Origin: Cellvibrionaceae bacterium 1162T.S.0a.05 | Lineage (GTDB): Bacteria; Pseudomonadota; Gammaproteobacteria; Pseudomonadales; Cellvibrionaceae | Direction: 5' to 3' | Length of the DNA: 64,000 nucleotides | Assembly: GCA_000964245.1 (NCBI GenBank) | Contig: LANB01000001.1 | Coordinates: forward strand, 351,501 to 415,500 | Part shown: piece by piece, positions 46,510-55,304 of the stretch | Position numbering within the stretch: position 1 is the first letter of the stretch | How the letters are laid out: each line of letters starts with the position of its first letter | Made by a program: the position numbers and the translations under genes | The notes under the pieces: model-generated | Told to the model about the DNA's origin: nothing | The model's database searches: none | Seen by the model: the letters and a program-made list of their open reading frames with translations, nothing else

Positions 46510-48251
46510 CTCGCAGCAAATTCGTTTAGATCGACAAGCCGTTTGAAATAGCCCACCTGGTTCGAAAGCGCTTCATAGGTTCCCTCTTCCAGTATCTGCC
46601 CTTCACCCAAAACAACAATTCGATCCGCGTCACGCACGGTACTCAATCTGTGGGCTATCGTAATAACCGTACGGTTTTTGGCAATATTTTTCAGGGCTTC
46701 ACGGACAAGGTATTCACTTTCATTGTCGAGGGCAGACGTTGCCTCATCCAACAGAAGTATTTTGGGGTCTCGCAGAATGGCCCGCGCAATTGCCAGACGT
46801 TGCCGCTGTCCACCCGACAATCCCACGCCGCGCTCGCCGATAATGGTGTTATAGCCTTTTGGCAACTGTGCAATAAATTCATCGGCATTCGCCGCTCGCG
46901 CTGCTTCAATGAGTTCCTCATCGCTCGCATCTTCCTTTGCCAGCCGCAGGTTATCGGCAATCGACCCGGTGAATAAAATCGTATCCTGCATAACAATCGC
47001 ACACTGGCGTCGCAGCCAGGCCATGGAAATATTTTCCATTGGTACATTGTCAATACTAATACTGCCAGCCTGAATATCGTAGAGCCCAAGTATCAGGTTG
47101 GTAATGGTGCTCTTACCCGCGCCGGATGCGCCAACAAGCGCAATATTTTCACCGGCCTGTATTCGCAGTGAGAAATTCTCCAACACCCGGATATGGGGTT
47201 TACCGGGATAACAAAACGTCACCCCCTTGAATTCAATCTGCCCCACCAGACCGGGAATTTCCATTGTGCCTTTGCGCGTTTCAACATTTTCATTTTTTGC
47301 CAGCTCTTTAATACTCTGAAAACTGACATCACCGCGATAGTAATAGTCGGAAAAGATGGTGAGTGTATCCATGGGCAACAGGAGAATCGGTAACGCTGCA
47401 AGATAGGCGATCAGTGTTCCCAAACTCAGTTTGCCGTGAATTACCAGCAAGGCGCCACCGCAAACAATAATCAATGACAGAACCTGGGTGATCACATACA
47501 TCGTCGTCCAGAATACCGTTTTGGTCCCCAGCATCTCGTGATTCGCCTCTGCCAACTGCTCGTTGCTCTGCTGCAAACGCTTTTCCGAGCGCTCTTCTTC
47601 ACCCAGACTTCGCAAAAACCGCAAGGCTGAAATCAATTCCGAGACTTTACCGGTGAGCTGTTCCTGATTAACCCGAATCGTTTCATGACTCACTTTCAAT
47701 TTATTCCAAAAGTAATAACGCAATAAAAAATAGACTGGAATCAACAGCAATAAAACACCAGACAAACGCCAATCCAGACTGATCAATACAATCAGGGTGG
47801 CCAATCCATAGGCCAAATCCGGGATCACTTTTTCGGACAGGATAATCAAGGTGTCCTGAATTTTTTGAGTATCAACCGCATATTTACTGAGCAAGGTACC
47901 GGTGGTGTTACGATCAAGGTAAGCGAAAGACAACAACTGCATTCTGTGAAAAACCATCGCTCGCAGATCGCGAATCATGGTCGCTGTGACCCGTCCCAGT
48001 TTTTTTATTCCCGCAACCCCCATGGAATAATGCAGCAACAGCAAGCCAAAACACACCAGAATCAATACGAGAATGCCGTAAACATCCGCGGAGGCAACGC
48101 TTTGGTCAATGACAATTTTGAAGACCCAAGGGATGGGCGCAACAACGACAACACGGCATAATATTAAAAAAATACCCAGGCGCAATTCACTCAAATGCGA
48201 AAAGTAGTAGTGAATAATATTTTTACTGTTTTCGAGTTTTTCCAGCTTCAT
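46506..48251 (-). CDS. ABC transporter, fused permease/ATP-binding exporter
   Basis: A 581-residue half-transporter with six N-terminal helices (ABC_membrane type, about residues 20-310) and a C-terminal nucleotide-binding domain. The latter has Walker A GASGAGKST, the signature LSGGQRQRLAIARA, Walker B ILLLDEATSALD and the switch His in TIAHRLSTV. This is the export-type topology of MsbA/LmrA and of type 1 secretion exporters. There is no N-terminal C39 peptidase or C39-like domain, so a peptide leader is not cleaved by this protein. It lies 7 bp after the HlyD-type adaptor gene, which suggests a membrane-spanning exporter; an outer-membrane TolC would be encoded elsewhere. Confidence 0.92.
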   Translation of the reverse strand: MKLEKLENSKNIIHYYFSHLSELRLGIFLILCRVVVVAPIPWVFKIVIDQSVASADVYGILVLILVCFGLLLLHYSMGVAGIKKLGRVTATMIRDLRAMVFHRMQLLSFAYLDRNTTGTLLSKYAVDTQKIQDTLIILSEKVIPDLAYGLATLIVLISLDWRLSGVLLLLIPVYFLLRYYFWNKLKVSHETIRVNQEQLTGKVSELISALRFLRSLGEEERSEKRLQQSNEQLAEANHEMLGTKTVFWTTMYVITQVLSLIIVCGGALLVIHGKLSLGTLIAYLAALPILLLPMDTLTIFSDYYYRGDVSFQSIKELAKNENVETRKGTMEIPGLVGQIEFKGVTFCYPGKPHIRVLENFSLRIQAGENIALVGASGAGKSTITNLILGLYDIQAGSISIDNVPMENISMAWLRRQCAIVMQDTILFTGSIADNLRLAKEDASDEELIEAARAANADEFIAQLPKGYNTIIGERGVGLSGGQRQRLAIARAILRDPKILLLDEATSALDNESEYLVREALKNIAKNRTVITIAHRLSTVRDADRIVVLGEGQILEEGTYEALSNQVGYFKRLVDLNEFAAS

Positions 48252-48258
48252 AAATCAC

Positions 48259-49344
48259 TCAATCTGACTGCGCACTTCGGTCAATCGCGGGGCGGTTGAG
48301 CAAGGCTGCAACAACATTGCCTTTACCGATGATGATTTCTACCTCAACCCGTGAACCGTGCACCGGCGGATGGGGATAGCGATCAATAGATACCAACACT
48401 TCGTAATAGGCCTGGGCTGTATCTTGCGGGCTGTGAATATCGCGTTCATTGACAATTTGCAGGACTTTCCCGTGGAGATAGCCCTCAAGTTGTGAGTGAT
48501 ACACACGTGACTCCATACGCACGGGCATACCGGGGGAAATCAAATCGATATTTTTCTCAGGGATATAGGTTTTAACCTGAAAACCGCTTTCAGGATTCGC
48601 GAATTTCAGCAGTTTACTGCCTCGGGTGATTCGCTCCTGACCATAGTCAAAGTAATAATCGACAACCGTACCGTCATACGGTGCAACAATTTGCAAACCT
48701 TGCTGCAACTCCTGCAAGAGCTGCAAACGATGCTCGAGTTGCTCGACTTTCGCTTGCTGAAATTTCAAAGCAGCCGCATGCATGGACGCGCGCTGGTTTT
48801 CGAGGCCCGCTTTTTTCCAGCGCTGCAACTTTTTACTTTCCAGCAACGCCATTTGCTGTTGCACATGGTCCATACTTTCCTGGTAATACTGCTTGCGGGA
48901 GATCAGGTTCTGTTCGAGCGACAAAGTATTATTTTCTTCCAGCTTGATACTGAGGTCATTGAAATTATTTTGTAATTTCAGAAGCGCATCAATATCCTGA
49001 ATTTGTGGCACAAAACCGGTAATCTTTTTTTCATCCTGCTCAAGCTGTAAACGCTGCAACTCGGATTTTGCCGCCAACAATTCTGTTTCTATTTGATTGA
49101 CTTGCAAGGTCAGTTCAGGATTCTGCAGTTGCAACAAGGTTTGATTTGTATCTACGGGCACACCAACGGCAACATCCTGACTGTGAATTTGTCCATCCAC
49201 ACTCGCAAATATAACGGTTTCCTGACGGTACTCGACAACCCCCATGGCTACCGAGGTAATTTCCATTCGAATTAAAAATAAACCGCCCAGTGTAAGAAGT
49301 GCGCCCAGCGCAAATACGGCCAGCAAAAACCTATTCGACTTCAA
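48259..49344 (-). CDS. HlyD-family periplasmic adaptor protein
   Basis: A 361-residue membrane fusion protein. One N-terminal helix (about 8-27) is followed by a biotinyl-lipoyl-like strand (ASVDGQIHSQDVAVGVPVDTNQ), a long coiled coil (about residues 80-215 with heptads rich in Leu, Gln, Glu and Lys), the second lipoyl half (APYDGTVVDYYFDYGQ) and a beta-barrel domain (IPEKNIDLISPGMPVRMESR). The pattern is that of adaptors which join an inner-membrane ABC exporter to TolC. It overlaps the glycosyltransferase 2 gene by 14 bp, an indication of translational coupling. Confidence 0.9.
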   Translation of the reverse strand: MKSNRFLLAVFALGALLTLGGLFLIRMEITSVAMGVVEYRQETVIFASVDGQIHSQDVAVGVPVDTNQTLLQLQNPELTLQVNQIETELLAAKSELQRLQLEQDEKKITGFVPQIQDIDALLKLQNNFNDLSIKLEENNTLSLEQNLISRKQYYQESMDHVQQQMALLESKKLQRWKKAGLENQRASMHAAALKFQQAKVEQLEHRLQLLQELQQGLQIVAPYDGTVVDYYFDYGQERITRGSKLLKFANPESGFQVKTYIPEKNIDLISPGMPVRMESRVYHSQLEGYLHGKVLQIVNERDIHSPQDTAQAYYEVLVSIDRYPHPPVHGSRVEVEIIIGKGNVVAALLNRPAIDRSAQSD

Positions 49345-50215
49345 GTACTTTTCCTGCCTTATGCCGTTCTCTTTGAAGTAATTCCAGGTTAAAACCCAGT
49401 GCTGTTGATGTCATATAGCGTTTTACGATGTCATCATCATGCAACTGCATGAACAATTCACGATTGCGCAAATTGCTTTCTTTTTGGTGTGTACTATCTC
49501 GTTCGTGAGGATAGTGCAGGGCGGCTGCGCGCTCACCCAGCGCATAACGACCACCGGCTTTGTGGAGGCGATAGCCCAATTCAATATCTTCCACGCCCCA
49601 CCCTTCAAACAATTCTTCAAATAGCCCAACCTGGCGGACAAAAGCCAAAGAGAACGAGACATTCGTAGTCCAGAACAAGGTCCACGGTGCCGGTAAGAGG
49701 CTTAGATCGCCCCGCACGGCGTTATAGTTTTCTCGACGAATATCAAGGTATTGTTGCGTCACTTTAAAAAAATCAATACTGCGATCCGGACGGGAGAAAT
49801 CAAAATCCTGATTGAGATCTGCACTGCGCATACTGTAGTTGTAACCGTAAATTTCGCCGATTACGACCGTTTTGGACTGCGGTGACTCATGCAAGTCGCG
49901 ATGAGCTGCAATGCAATATTCACTGGCTGCAACCCCGGAGTCCAACAACACCACAATGTCATGTCGCGCTTTTTTAAGGCCCAAATTACGCGCTAGCGCA
50001 ACGCGATAGCCTTTATCTTCCTGATAGAGATAATGAATATCCAGCTCAGCACGCATACCCTCTACAAGTTCACGGGTATTATCACTGGAACCGTCATCAC
50101 AAATGATGACTTCCATATCGTCCATGCTGATTCCTTTTTGCCGCACGAGCGATCGCAGCGTCAAAGCCAGAATTTTTTCCCGATTATAAGTGGGAATAAT
50201 GACAGATACTTTCAT
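49331..50215 (-). CDS. Glycosyltransferase family 2 protein (galactosyltransferase C-terminal type)
   Basis: A 294-residue GT-A enzyme from the ATG at 50215. The nucleotide-binding start reads SVIIPTYNREKILALTLRSL, then CDDGSSDNTRELV and a LLDSG where the family usually has a DxD. The acceptor-side block GWGVEDIELGYRLHKAGG matches the Glyco_transf_7C region, with its ED pair, and is followed by an LHYPHERDSTHQ stretch. It should transfer a sugar from a nucleotide donor to an unknown acceptor at the cytoplasmic face. The upstream gene ends 4 bp before this start. The missing second Asp in LLDSG is unusual. Confidence 0.85.
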   Translation of the reverse strand: MKVSVIIPTYNREKILALTLRSLVRQKGISMDDMEVIICDDGSSDNTRELVEGMRAELDIHYLYQEDKGYRVALARNLGLKKARHDIVVLLDSGVAASEYCIAAHRDLHESPQSKTVVIGEIYGYNYSMRSADLNQDFDFSRPDRSIDFFKVTQQYLDIRRENYNAVRGDLSLLPAPWTLFWTTNVSFSLAFVRQVGLFEELFEGWGVEDIELGYRLHKAGGRYALGERAAALHYPHERDSTHQKESNLRNRELFMQLHDDDIVKRYMTSTALGFNLELLQRERHKAGKVLEVE

Positions 50216-50219
50216 AGAA

Positions 50220-51422
50220 TCAGGACTCAATAATGTCAGCCGCACGCTCGACACCGCGTTGATAATTTTCCTGTACGACTTGCTGGTATTTTTTAACGGT
50301 GTCTGTGTAGTGATGATTTTCCAACAGTAACTCGATACCTTTTAACAAACTTTCGGCGTTGAGATCCTGGCGTTCAATGAAATTACCCAGCTCCAAATCC
50401 TTGATGCGGTGCGCGTTGAAATTTCGCTCCGTATGTGTGGGTAATACGAGCGCTGGCTTTCCATAAATAATGTTGGCCATACATGAGCCGTGACCACCGT
50501 GATGAATCACGAGGTCGGCGATGGAAAATGCCTGTGAAATCGGAAGCCAATCCACAATTTTAACGTTGTCACTCAAGCGATCCTGCATGCTTTCCGCTTT
50601 TAAATCGAGGCCACCAGTAGATATCAGGAAGTTCAAATTAGGCCGTTTATTTGCCGCATCCAACAAGCAGTCGAGAATTAACTGACCACTGTTACCCGCG
50701 CTGTCTTTCATGCGGCCGGTATAGGCAAAGATTGTGAAGGATGTTTGTTTGAACGGTTGTAGTTCCTGCTCTTTATCGTGCAGGCCGCCCCACAGTACCG
50801 GGCCGATGTAGTAGGTTTTTGCAGCATCCTGCTCTTCGAGCCAATCGAATTCCGGGATGCCGGGAATCAGTGTTTTATCGCCCACATAGAGATCATCATA
50901 GCGCTTCAAGGGCTCGGCACCGAAGCGGGCGAGAAAGGCATTTGTCGTTTTAAGGGAAATATCACTGGCTTCTTCATCCCGCGCATCCTCCCAGTACCAG
51001 ATACGTCCGCCTTTTCGGCCAGGATGCATGCAGCTTTGGGTGATGGTGACGAGCGGAATTTTCATACAGCGCGCCGCCAGGGCAGACTGCACACCGAAAT
51101 CCGAGATAATCAGGTCAAAGTTTTCAGCCCTGAGAAAACCGTGCCACACCTTCTGGCTGCGCTCAATCCACGCCATATCGGCAAAGCCGCGAAGCGCCGC
51201 CACACTGTCGATAGAACGCCAGTCTGGGCCACTCATTCCGGGCATGGCGATGTCCTTCGGATTTAAGGCCGCTTGCTCAAACCCACTCGCCAACATGATT
51301 TCTGCAGATTGGTCATGACTGAGAAACTGTATTTCATGACCCCGTTTTTGTAATTCTTTGGCAATAGGCAAACTGCGAATTAATGGCCCTATTCCCGTCC
51401 ACAACTCCAATAGAATTTTCAT
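50220..51422 (-). CDS. Glycosyltransferase family 1 (MGT/UDP-glycosyltransferase type)
   Basis: A 400-residue GT-B enzyme. The N-terminal half begins MKILLELWTGIGPLIRSLPIA and has a FDLIISDFGVQSALAARCMKIP segment. The C-terminal half has the donor-binding block with VDWLPISQAFSIADLVIHHGGHGS, the H(H/G)GGxGS signature of UGT-like and MurG-related transferases. The family glycosylates small molecules, antibiotics and lipids. It heads a four-gene operon with the GT2, HlyD adaptor and ABC exporter; its ATG at 51422 lies 317 bp from the ECF sigma gene. The donor sugar and acceptor are unknown. Confidence 0.88.
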   Translation of the reverse strand: MKILLELWTGIGPLIRSLPIAKELQKRGHEIQFLSHDQSAEIMLASGFEQAALNPKDIAMPGMSGPDWRSIDSVAALRGFADMAWIERSQKVWHGFLRAENFDLIISDFGVQSALAARCMKIPLVTITQSCMHPGRKGGRIWYWEDARDEEASDISLKTTNAFLARFGAEPLKRYDDLYVGDKTLIPGIPEFDWLEEQDAAKTYYIGPVLWGGLHDKEQELQPFKQTSFTIFAYTGRMKDSAGNSGQLILDCLLDAANKRPNLNFLISTGGLDLKAESMQDRLSDNVKIVDWLPISQAFSIADLVIHHGGHGSCMANIIYGKPALVLPTHTERNFNAHRIKDLELGNFIERQDLNAESLLKGIELLLENHHYTDTVKKYQQVVQENYQRGVERAADIIES

Positions 51423-51739
51423 TTTTATTAGTAAGCTCTTCCCCTAACTAACGCTATGTTACTCAAAGGATTGGCACTCTGTGTTGATTTAGAGGTCAAT
51501 TGACTAATTTTTGACACAATTCCTCGGTTCATCACACTACAAAATTGTGCTGAGCGGTGTGTTTGAAGCCAGATTGGGAAAAACGCGTGCCTTCATACAT
51601 TCAAACCACCGGCAAGTCCCCCTCCTCTTAGACGAGCTGCCCCATAAGAGCGCACCCTCCCCCTACGCAATGGCATCATAGCTCTCTCACCCTTTTTGGC
51701 TATACAATGCCGGGTTCTAACTCTAATAAACGAGCTCAA
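51423..51739. other. 317-bp divergent intergenic region between the exporter operon and the sigma gene
   Basis: I see no gene in this stretch. It should contain the promoters of the glycosyltransferase operon (minus) and of the sigma factor gene (plus). A perfect 10-bp palindrome GTCAATTGAC lies at 51495-51504 and a TTGACA at 51511-51516, but no convincing -10 box at proper spacing was found. A TATACA at 51701-51706 may be the -10 for the sigma gene if translation starts at 51740. Confidence 0.5.
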
Positions 51740-52309
51740 ATGGCAGACCTGACTCAGCTTTTATACCAGTGGAACGAAGGCAGCGAAGACTCTTTAGACG
51801 CTCTGATTTCCCTGGCATATCAACGTTTGCATCGCTCTGCCAAACGCGTTCTGGGTGACTACGGTAACCAACAGAGTTTGCAAGCGACCGAGTTGGTTAA
51901 CGAACTCTACTGCCACTTTCGCACCTTAAAAACACGTCAGTTCAACAATAGCAGCCACTTTTTCGCGATAGCCTATTACAAGCTCAGGCAAATCCTTCAG
52001 GAAAAATATCGGCGCAAGCAAGCCCAAAAACGGGACAGTGGCTGTGACGAATCCTGTGACAATTGGGATGATGTTGCCCTACCTGAAACCCTTTTTGATT
52101 TACTGGTCTACACCGATGTGATTGATACGATCAGGGAAATTGACGCGGACGCTGCGAGGATTGTGGAGTTGCGAACATTTTGGGAATTCAGCGTCAGTGA
52201 AATCGTCGAAATCTTGCAAATCAGCGACGCCACCTACTACCGACAATGGAACTGGGCCAAGGCCTGGTTGCGACAACAATACAAAGAAGTGGCTCCCCAC
52301 GACAGCTGA
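51740..52309 (+). CDS. ECF-type RNA polymerase sigma factor (TIGR02999-like)
   Basis: A roughly 189-residue sigma factor from the ATG at 51740 (an in-frame ATG at 51707 adds 11 residues). It opens with LTQLLYQWNEGSEDSLDAL and shows the sigma-2 region (QSLQATELVNELYCHF) and a sigma-4 region with a helix-turn-helix (SVSEIVEILQISDATYYRQWNWAKAWLRQQY). The start and the TELVNE block resemble the ECF group (TIGR02999 type) that accompanies Ser/Thr kinases, and a kinase is indeed encoded 172 bp downstream. No anti-sigma gene is adjacent, consistent with control by phosphorylation. The targets are unknown. Confidence 0.85.
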   Translation: MADLTQLLYQWNEGSEDSLDALISLAYQRLHRSAKRVLGDYGNQQSLQATELVNELYCHFRTLKTRQFNNSSHFFAIAYYKLRQILQEKYRRKQAQKRDSGCDESCDNWDDVALPETLFDLLVYTDVIDTIREIDADAARIVELRTFWEFSVSEIVEILQISDATYYRQWNWAKAWLRQQYKEVAPHDS

Positions 52310-52481
52310 GACCGCTGAAAGCAATCAACCCCAGACCATAGTCGACACCACCAAAACAGGCTAACAAAAAGTCATAACATGCTAGTACGCAAGCGCGAAC
52401 AAGTTCACACCTCGCTTTTGCAGGGCAAAGCATAATGGGCGAACACATAGCTCCCGCACCTGACTTCCTGACTGAGTATTA

Positions 52482-54896
52482 ATGCCTGACAGGTCGAATA
52501 TGCTAATAAAAAACGATATATCACTCATACTGCGCGCCAAAGAGATTTTTGAACAAGCCAATGAACGGCCCCCCAAAGAACGCCTGAGTTTCATGAGAGC
52601 GCGTTGCGGGGACGACAGCGCCTTGTTTGAAAGTTGTCATTCGCTCTTTTTACATGCCTGTGAAGATGAAGATTTTATAGGTCTTATGCACCAGGACCAC
52701 ATCGAACAGTGTGAACCTGATCTGAGCGGTCAAATCGTCGGCAACTACCATTTACACAAGAAAATTGGCTGTGGCGGCATGGCCGAAGTCTATGTTGCCA
52801 AGCGTATTGACGGCATTCACGACTCTCCCGTGGCACTCAAACTGATTCGCGCCTGGGAAAATAACAATGAGTTGGTCACACGCTTTCAGCAAGAGCGTAA
52901 GATCCTCGCCCGACTCCAGCACCCCTATATTTGTCAGTTTCTGGACGGCGGCATCAGCCAGGATTCACGCCCCTATTTTGTAATGCAGTATGTGCAAGGC
53001 GAGCACATTCACGATTATTGTAAAAATAATAATCTCGGGCTCCATGAAAGGTTGCGTTTGTTTTTAAATGTTTGCGATGCGATTTCTCATGCGCACCAGC
53101 ATTTAATTATTCACCGGGATATCAAGCCGGGTAATATTTTGGTGACGGAAAAAGGTGAAGTGCGGCTTCTGGATTTTGGCATTGCCAAGCTCCTGAATCA
53201 AAGTGACCACGACAATCATCACACTGAACTGGGCTTACCTGTCACACCGCGCTACGCCAGCCCCGAACAAATTTTAAAACGCAGCCTGAGTACAGCAAGC
53301 GACCAATACAGTCTCGCAGTTTTGTTGTTCGAGCTTTTGAGTGAAGCGCAGCCCTATGAAGAAACGACCAATAATTTCGAACTGTTCAAACAGATTTGCG
53401 AAGCCGCACCCGCTCGCGTAAGTAAAAAGAGTAGGCTTTTTAAAATTGGTCGCGACCTCGATACCATTTTGCTCAAGGCCTTGGCAAAAGAACCCGCAGA
53501 GCGCTATGCCAGCGTACAACAATTTTCGGAAGACCTGGAACGCTTTCTCAACAAGCGTGCGATTCGTGGCCGCAGTCCTTCTGCCTGGTATTCATTTACC
53601 CGTTTTAGCCAACGCAACTGGCAAATACTCACCGCCGTGAGCGGTTTATTTGTGTTGTTACTGGGGCAACAGCTACAACTGATTCATGAACGCGACATCG
53701 CTTACAAAAAAAGTCGCGAAGCCGAAGAAGTTCAAGACTTTCTGGTTCACATGTTCGAACTTTCCAATCCGAGCCGAACACAAGGCCAGCAAATCAGTGC
53801 AAAACAACTGGTCGATTCCGGGGTGACCCGCATTGAGCAAGACAGTATTGGTCAGCCACTGGTGAAAGCAAAATTGTTGCTGACATTCGGTATTGCTTAC
53901 CGTGATTTGGGTTTCTACAAGGAAGCCTATCCGCTATTGCGCGAAGCACTTGATATTCAGAAACGCGAACAGGGCCAGCTCGAAAACCGCGTCGCCAGCG
54001 CAAGTGCATTAGCAAAATTATATTTTTACGAGGGTAAATACCCGGATGTTGCGACAATCATTGACGAAACAGAAAAACTTTTGGAAGCAAACGACTCTGC
54101 ACGTATCGATTTACTTACAACGCGTGCGAACATGTTATGGAAAATAGGAGAAATGCATGCTGCGATTAAGAATTCAGAAGAAGCACTGTTACTACTAGAG
54201 CAACACCCCGACTTTATCTACAACAATATTGCGACAATTTATGGCAACCTCGGTGCGGCATACACGGTACTGGGCCGCCCCGAAGAAGCGCTAGCCTGGT
54301 ACGACGAAGGAATTGCCAAAACAGAAGCACTGCTCGGAGAAAAACACTTTTCTACGGCCATGCTGCATCGCAATCTTGGTATCGCCAACTGGCGTCGAGG
54401 CTTGCCAGAAGAGGCTTTAAAAAATTTGGCGCAATCTGAAAACATTTACAGGATGTCGGTGGACAAAGACCACCCGGATATGGCGCATATCCATCTCAAC
54501 AACGGCGCAATCTACAGCTCGATGGGTAATTTTCGGGAGGCGATGCCACACCTTCATCGCGCCGAGGATATTACCTTACTCAAACTGGGAGACCGCCACC
54601 CGCTGTTAGCCGGAATCTATGCCAACCTCGCAGAGACTTACTACCGCGAGGGCCGCAGTCTGGATGTTGCACTCCATTACGCCGACAAATCTCTGGAGAT
54701 ACTGCGCTACCTCGATAACCCCAATAACATTTCCTATGCGCGTTGTTATTCCACTCTGGGTCGTATCTATCTGCGTCAAAATCAAATGGAACTCGCCCGG
54801 CATTACATGCAAAAACATTACGAGTTTTGGTTACGCACTGCGGGAGAAGACAGCCCTAACACCGATCGCGCCAAGCACCTGTTAGCTGCACTTTAG
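52482..54896 (+). CDS. Membrane-bound Ser/Thr protein kinase with TPR-like C-terminus
   Basis: An 804-residue kinase. An N-terminal helical segment (IFEQANERPPKERLSFMRARCGDD) is typical of kinases linked to this sigma group. The kinase domain has the Gly loop IGCGGMAEVY (95-104), Lys120, HRDIKPGN (211-218), DFG (231-233) and SPEQ. One transmembrane helix (about 381-397) follows, and the C-terminal half (about 440-800) is built of tetratricopeptide-like repeats (GIAYRDLGFYKEAYPLLREAL, YGNLGAAYTVLGRPEEALAWYDEG, HRNLGIANWRRGLPEEALK). The kinase is predicted to phosphorylate the sigma factor. The repeats lie after the membrane helix, so they face the periplasm if the kinase is cytoplasmic. The start is 52482 or ATG 52500. 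Confidence 0.9.
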   Translation: MPDRSNMLIKNDISLILRAKEIFEQANERPPKERLSFMRARCGDDSALFESCHSLFLHACEDEDFIGLMHQDHIEQCEPDLSGQIVGNYHLHKKIGCGGMAEVYVAKRIDGIHDSPVALKLIRAWENNNELVTRFQQERKILARLQHPYICQFLDGGISQDSRPYFVMQYVQGEHIHDYCKNNNLGLHERLRLFLNVCDAISHAHQHLIIHRDIKPGNILVTEKGEVRLLDFGIAKLLNQSDHDNHHTELGLPVTPRYASPEQILKRSLSTASDQYSLAVLLFELLSEAQPYEETTNNFELFKQICEAAPARVSKKSRLFKIGRDLDTILLKALAKEPAERYASVQQFSEDLERFLNKRAIRGRSPSAWYSFTRFSQRNWQILTAVSGLFVLLLGQQLQLIHERDIAYKKSREAEEVQDFLVHMFELSNPSRTQGQQISAKQLVDSGVTRIEQDSIGQPLVKAKLLLTFGIAYRDLGFYKEAYPLLREALDIQKREQGQLENRVASASALAKLYFYEGKYPDVATIIDETEKLLEANDSARIDLLTTRANMLWKIGEMHAAIKNSEEALLLLEQHPDFIYNNIATIYGNLGAAYTVLGRPEEALAWYDEGIAKTEALLGEKHFSTAMLHRNLGIANWRRGLPEEALKNLAQSENIYRMSVDKDHPDMAHIHLNNGAIYSSMGNFREAMPHLHRAEDITLLKLGDRHPLLAGIYANLAETYYREGRSLDVALHYADKSLEILRYLDNPNNISYARCYSTLGRIYLRQNQMELARHYMQKHYEFWLRTAGEDSPNTDRAKHLLAAL

Positions 54897-54972
54897 TGAG
54901 CGACTCATGATTTTTTGTTGAAAAATCAACCAAATCCCACCTTTTTGAGTCCTAAGTATTGACCCTTAGGGC

Positions 54973-55001
54973 TTATCTAACCTACCCTTAGCTCCTATAC
55001 T
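54973..55001 (+). promoter_or_regulatory. Sigma-70-like promoter candidate for the downstream structured RNA
   Basis: TTATCT (54973-54978) and TATACT (54996-55001) are separated by exactly 17 bp. The -10 is good and the -35 moderate. Transcription would begin near 55008, giving an RNA of about 240 nt up to the terminator at 55249. Confidence 0.4.
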
Positions 55002-55007
55002 TGTATA

Positions 55008-55249
55008 CATGACCGGCTTTTGCTTGATAAATACATCGCTCCGTCGCCCGATACCATGGCGACATGCAAAAAAAGTCAGAACAAGTGAAAGGTTTTTGGC
55101 GGCTATTGCATTTTATTAAGTGATCGGTGCTTCTGCTCTACAAGCATCGGTCATGGAGCCCCGGCATCGCCGGGCAAAACTCCAAACGTGCGCGGGTTCG
55201 CCCGCCTACGTGCTCTCGAGACTTGCGCAGCCTTGCTGCGCTTTTTTTT
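55008..55249 (+). ncRNA. Candidate structured non-coding RNA with four hairpins
   Basis: Hairpin A pairs GATCGGTGCTT (55122-55132) with AAGCATCGGTC (55142-55152) in an 11-bp stem whose two mismatches are G-U compatible. Hairpin B is CCCGGC-ATC-GCCGGG (55160-55174). Hairpin C is GCGGG-TTCG-CCCGC (55192-55205) with a UUCG tetraloop, extended by an outer ACGT/ACGT pair (55186-55211). Hairpin D is the terminator stem. Stable tetraloop and wobble pairs suggest RNA rather than DNA function. It could be the 3' region of the kinase mRNA instead of a separate transcript. The 5' end is inferred from the promoter candidate. Confidence 0.45.
55225..55249 (+). terminator. Strong rho-independent terminator
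   Basis: GCGCAGC (55225-55231), loop CTT, GCTGCGC (55235-55241), followed at once by eight T residues (55242-55249). It ends plus-strand transcription from the kinase gene or the candidate RNA before the convergent MocR gene. Confidence 0.85.
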
Positions 55250-55304
55250 GTCTTGAATCTTGCGCTAACCGCGGGTTTTCGCTTTCTCTGGGCTTAGCCC
55301 TGCA

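Larger units (their letters stand above)
54897..55304. other. 408-bp intergenic region with a four-hairpin array
   Basis: No protein gene is convincing here; a 36-codon ORF from 55009 and a shorter one from 55063 have no ribosome site. The region contains a predicted promoter (54973-55001) and four consecutive hairpins ending in an intrinsic terminator (55122-55249), entered separately. An AT-rich 7-bp hairpin (54909-54927) sits just after the kinase stop. Confidence 0.6.

Noticed and set aside
55009-55119. 36-codon ORF after the promoter candidate, starting ATGACCGGC
   Set aside because: No ribosome site and no recognisable peptide features; the region is better explained as structured RNA.
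55186-55211. Hairpin C as a tRNA T-arm or integron attC remnant
   Set aside because: The loop is only four bases (UUCG), not a seven-base T-loop, and no cloverleaf or attC core sites flank it.
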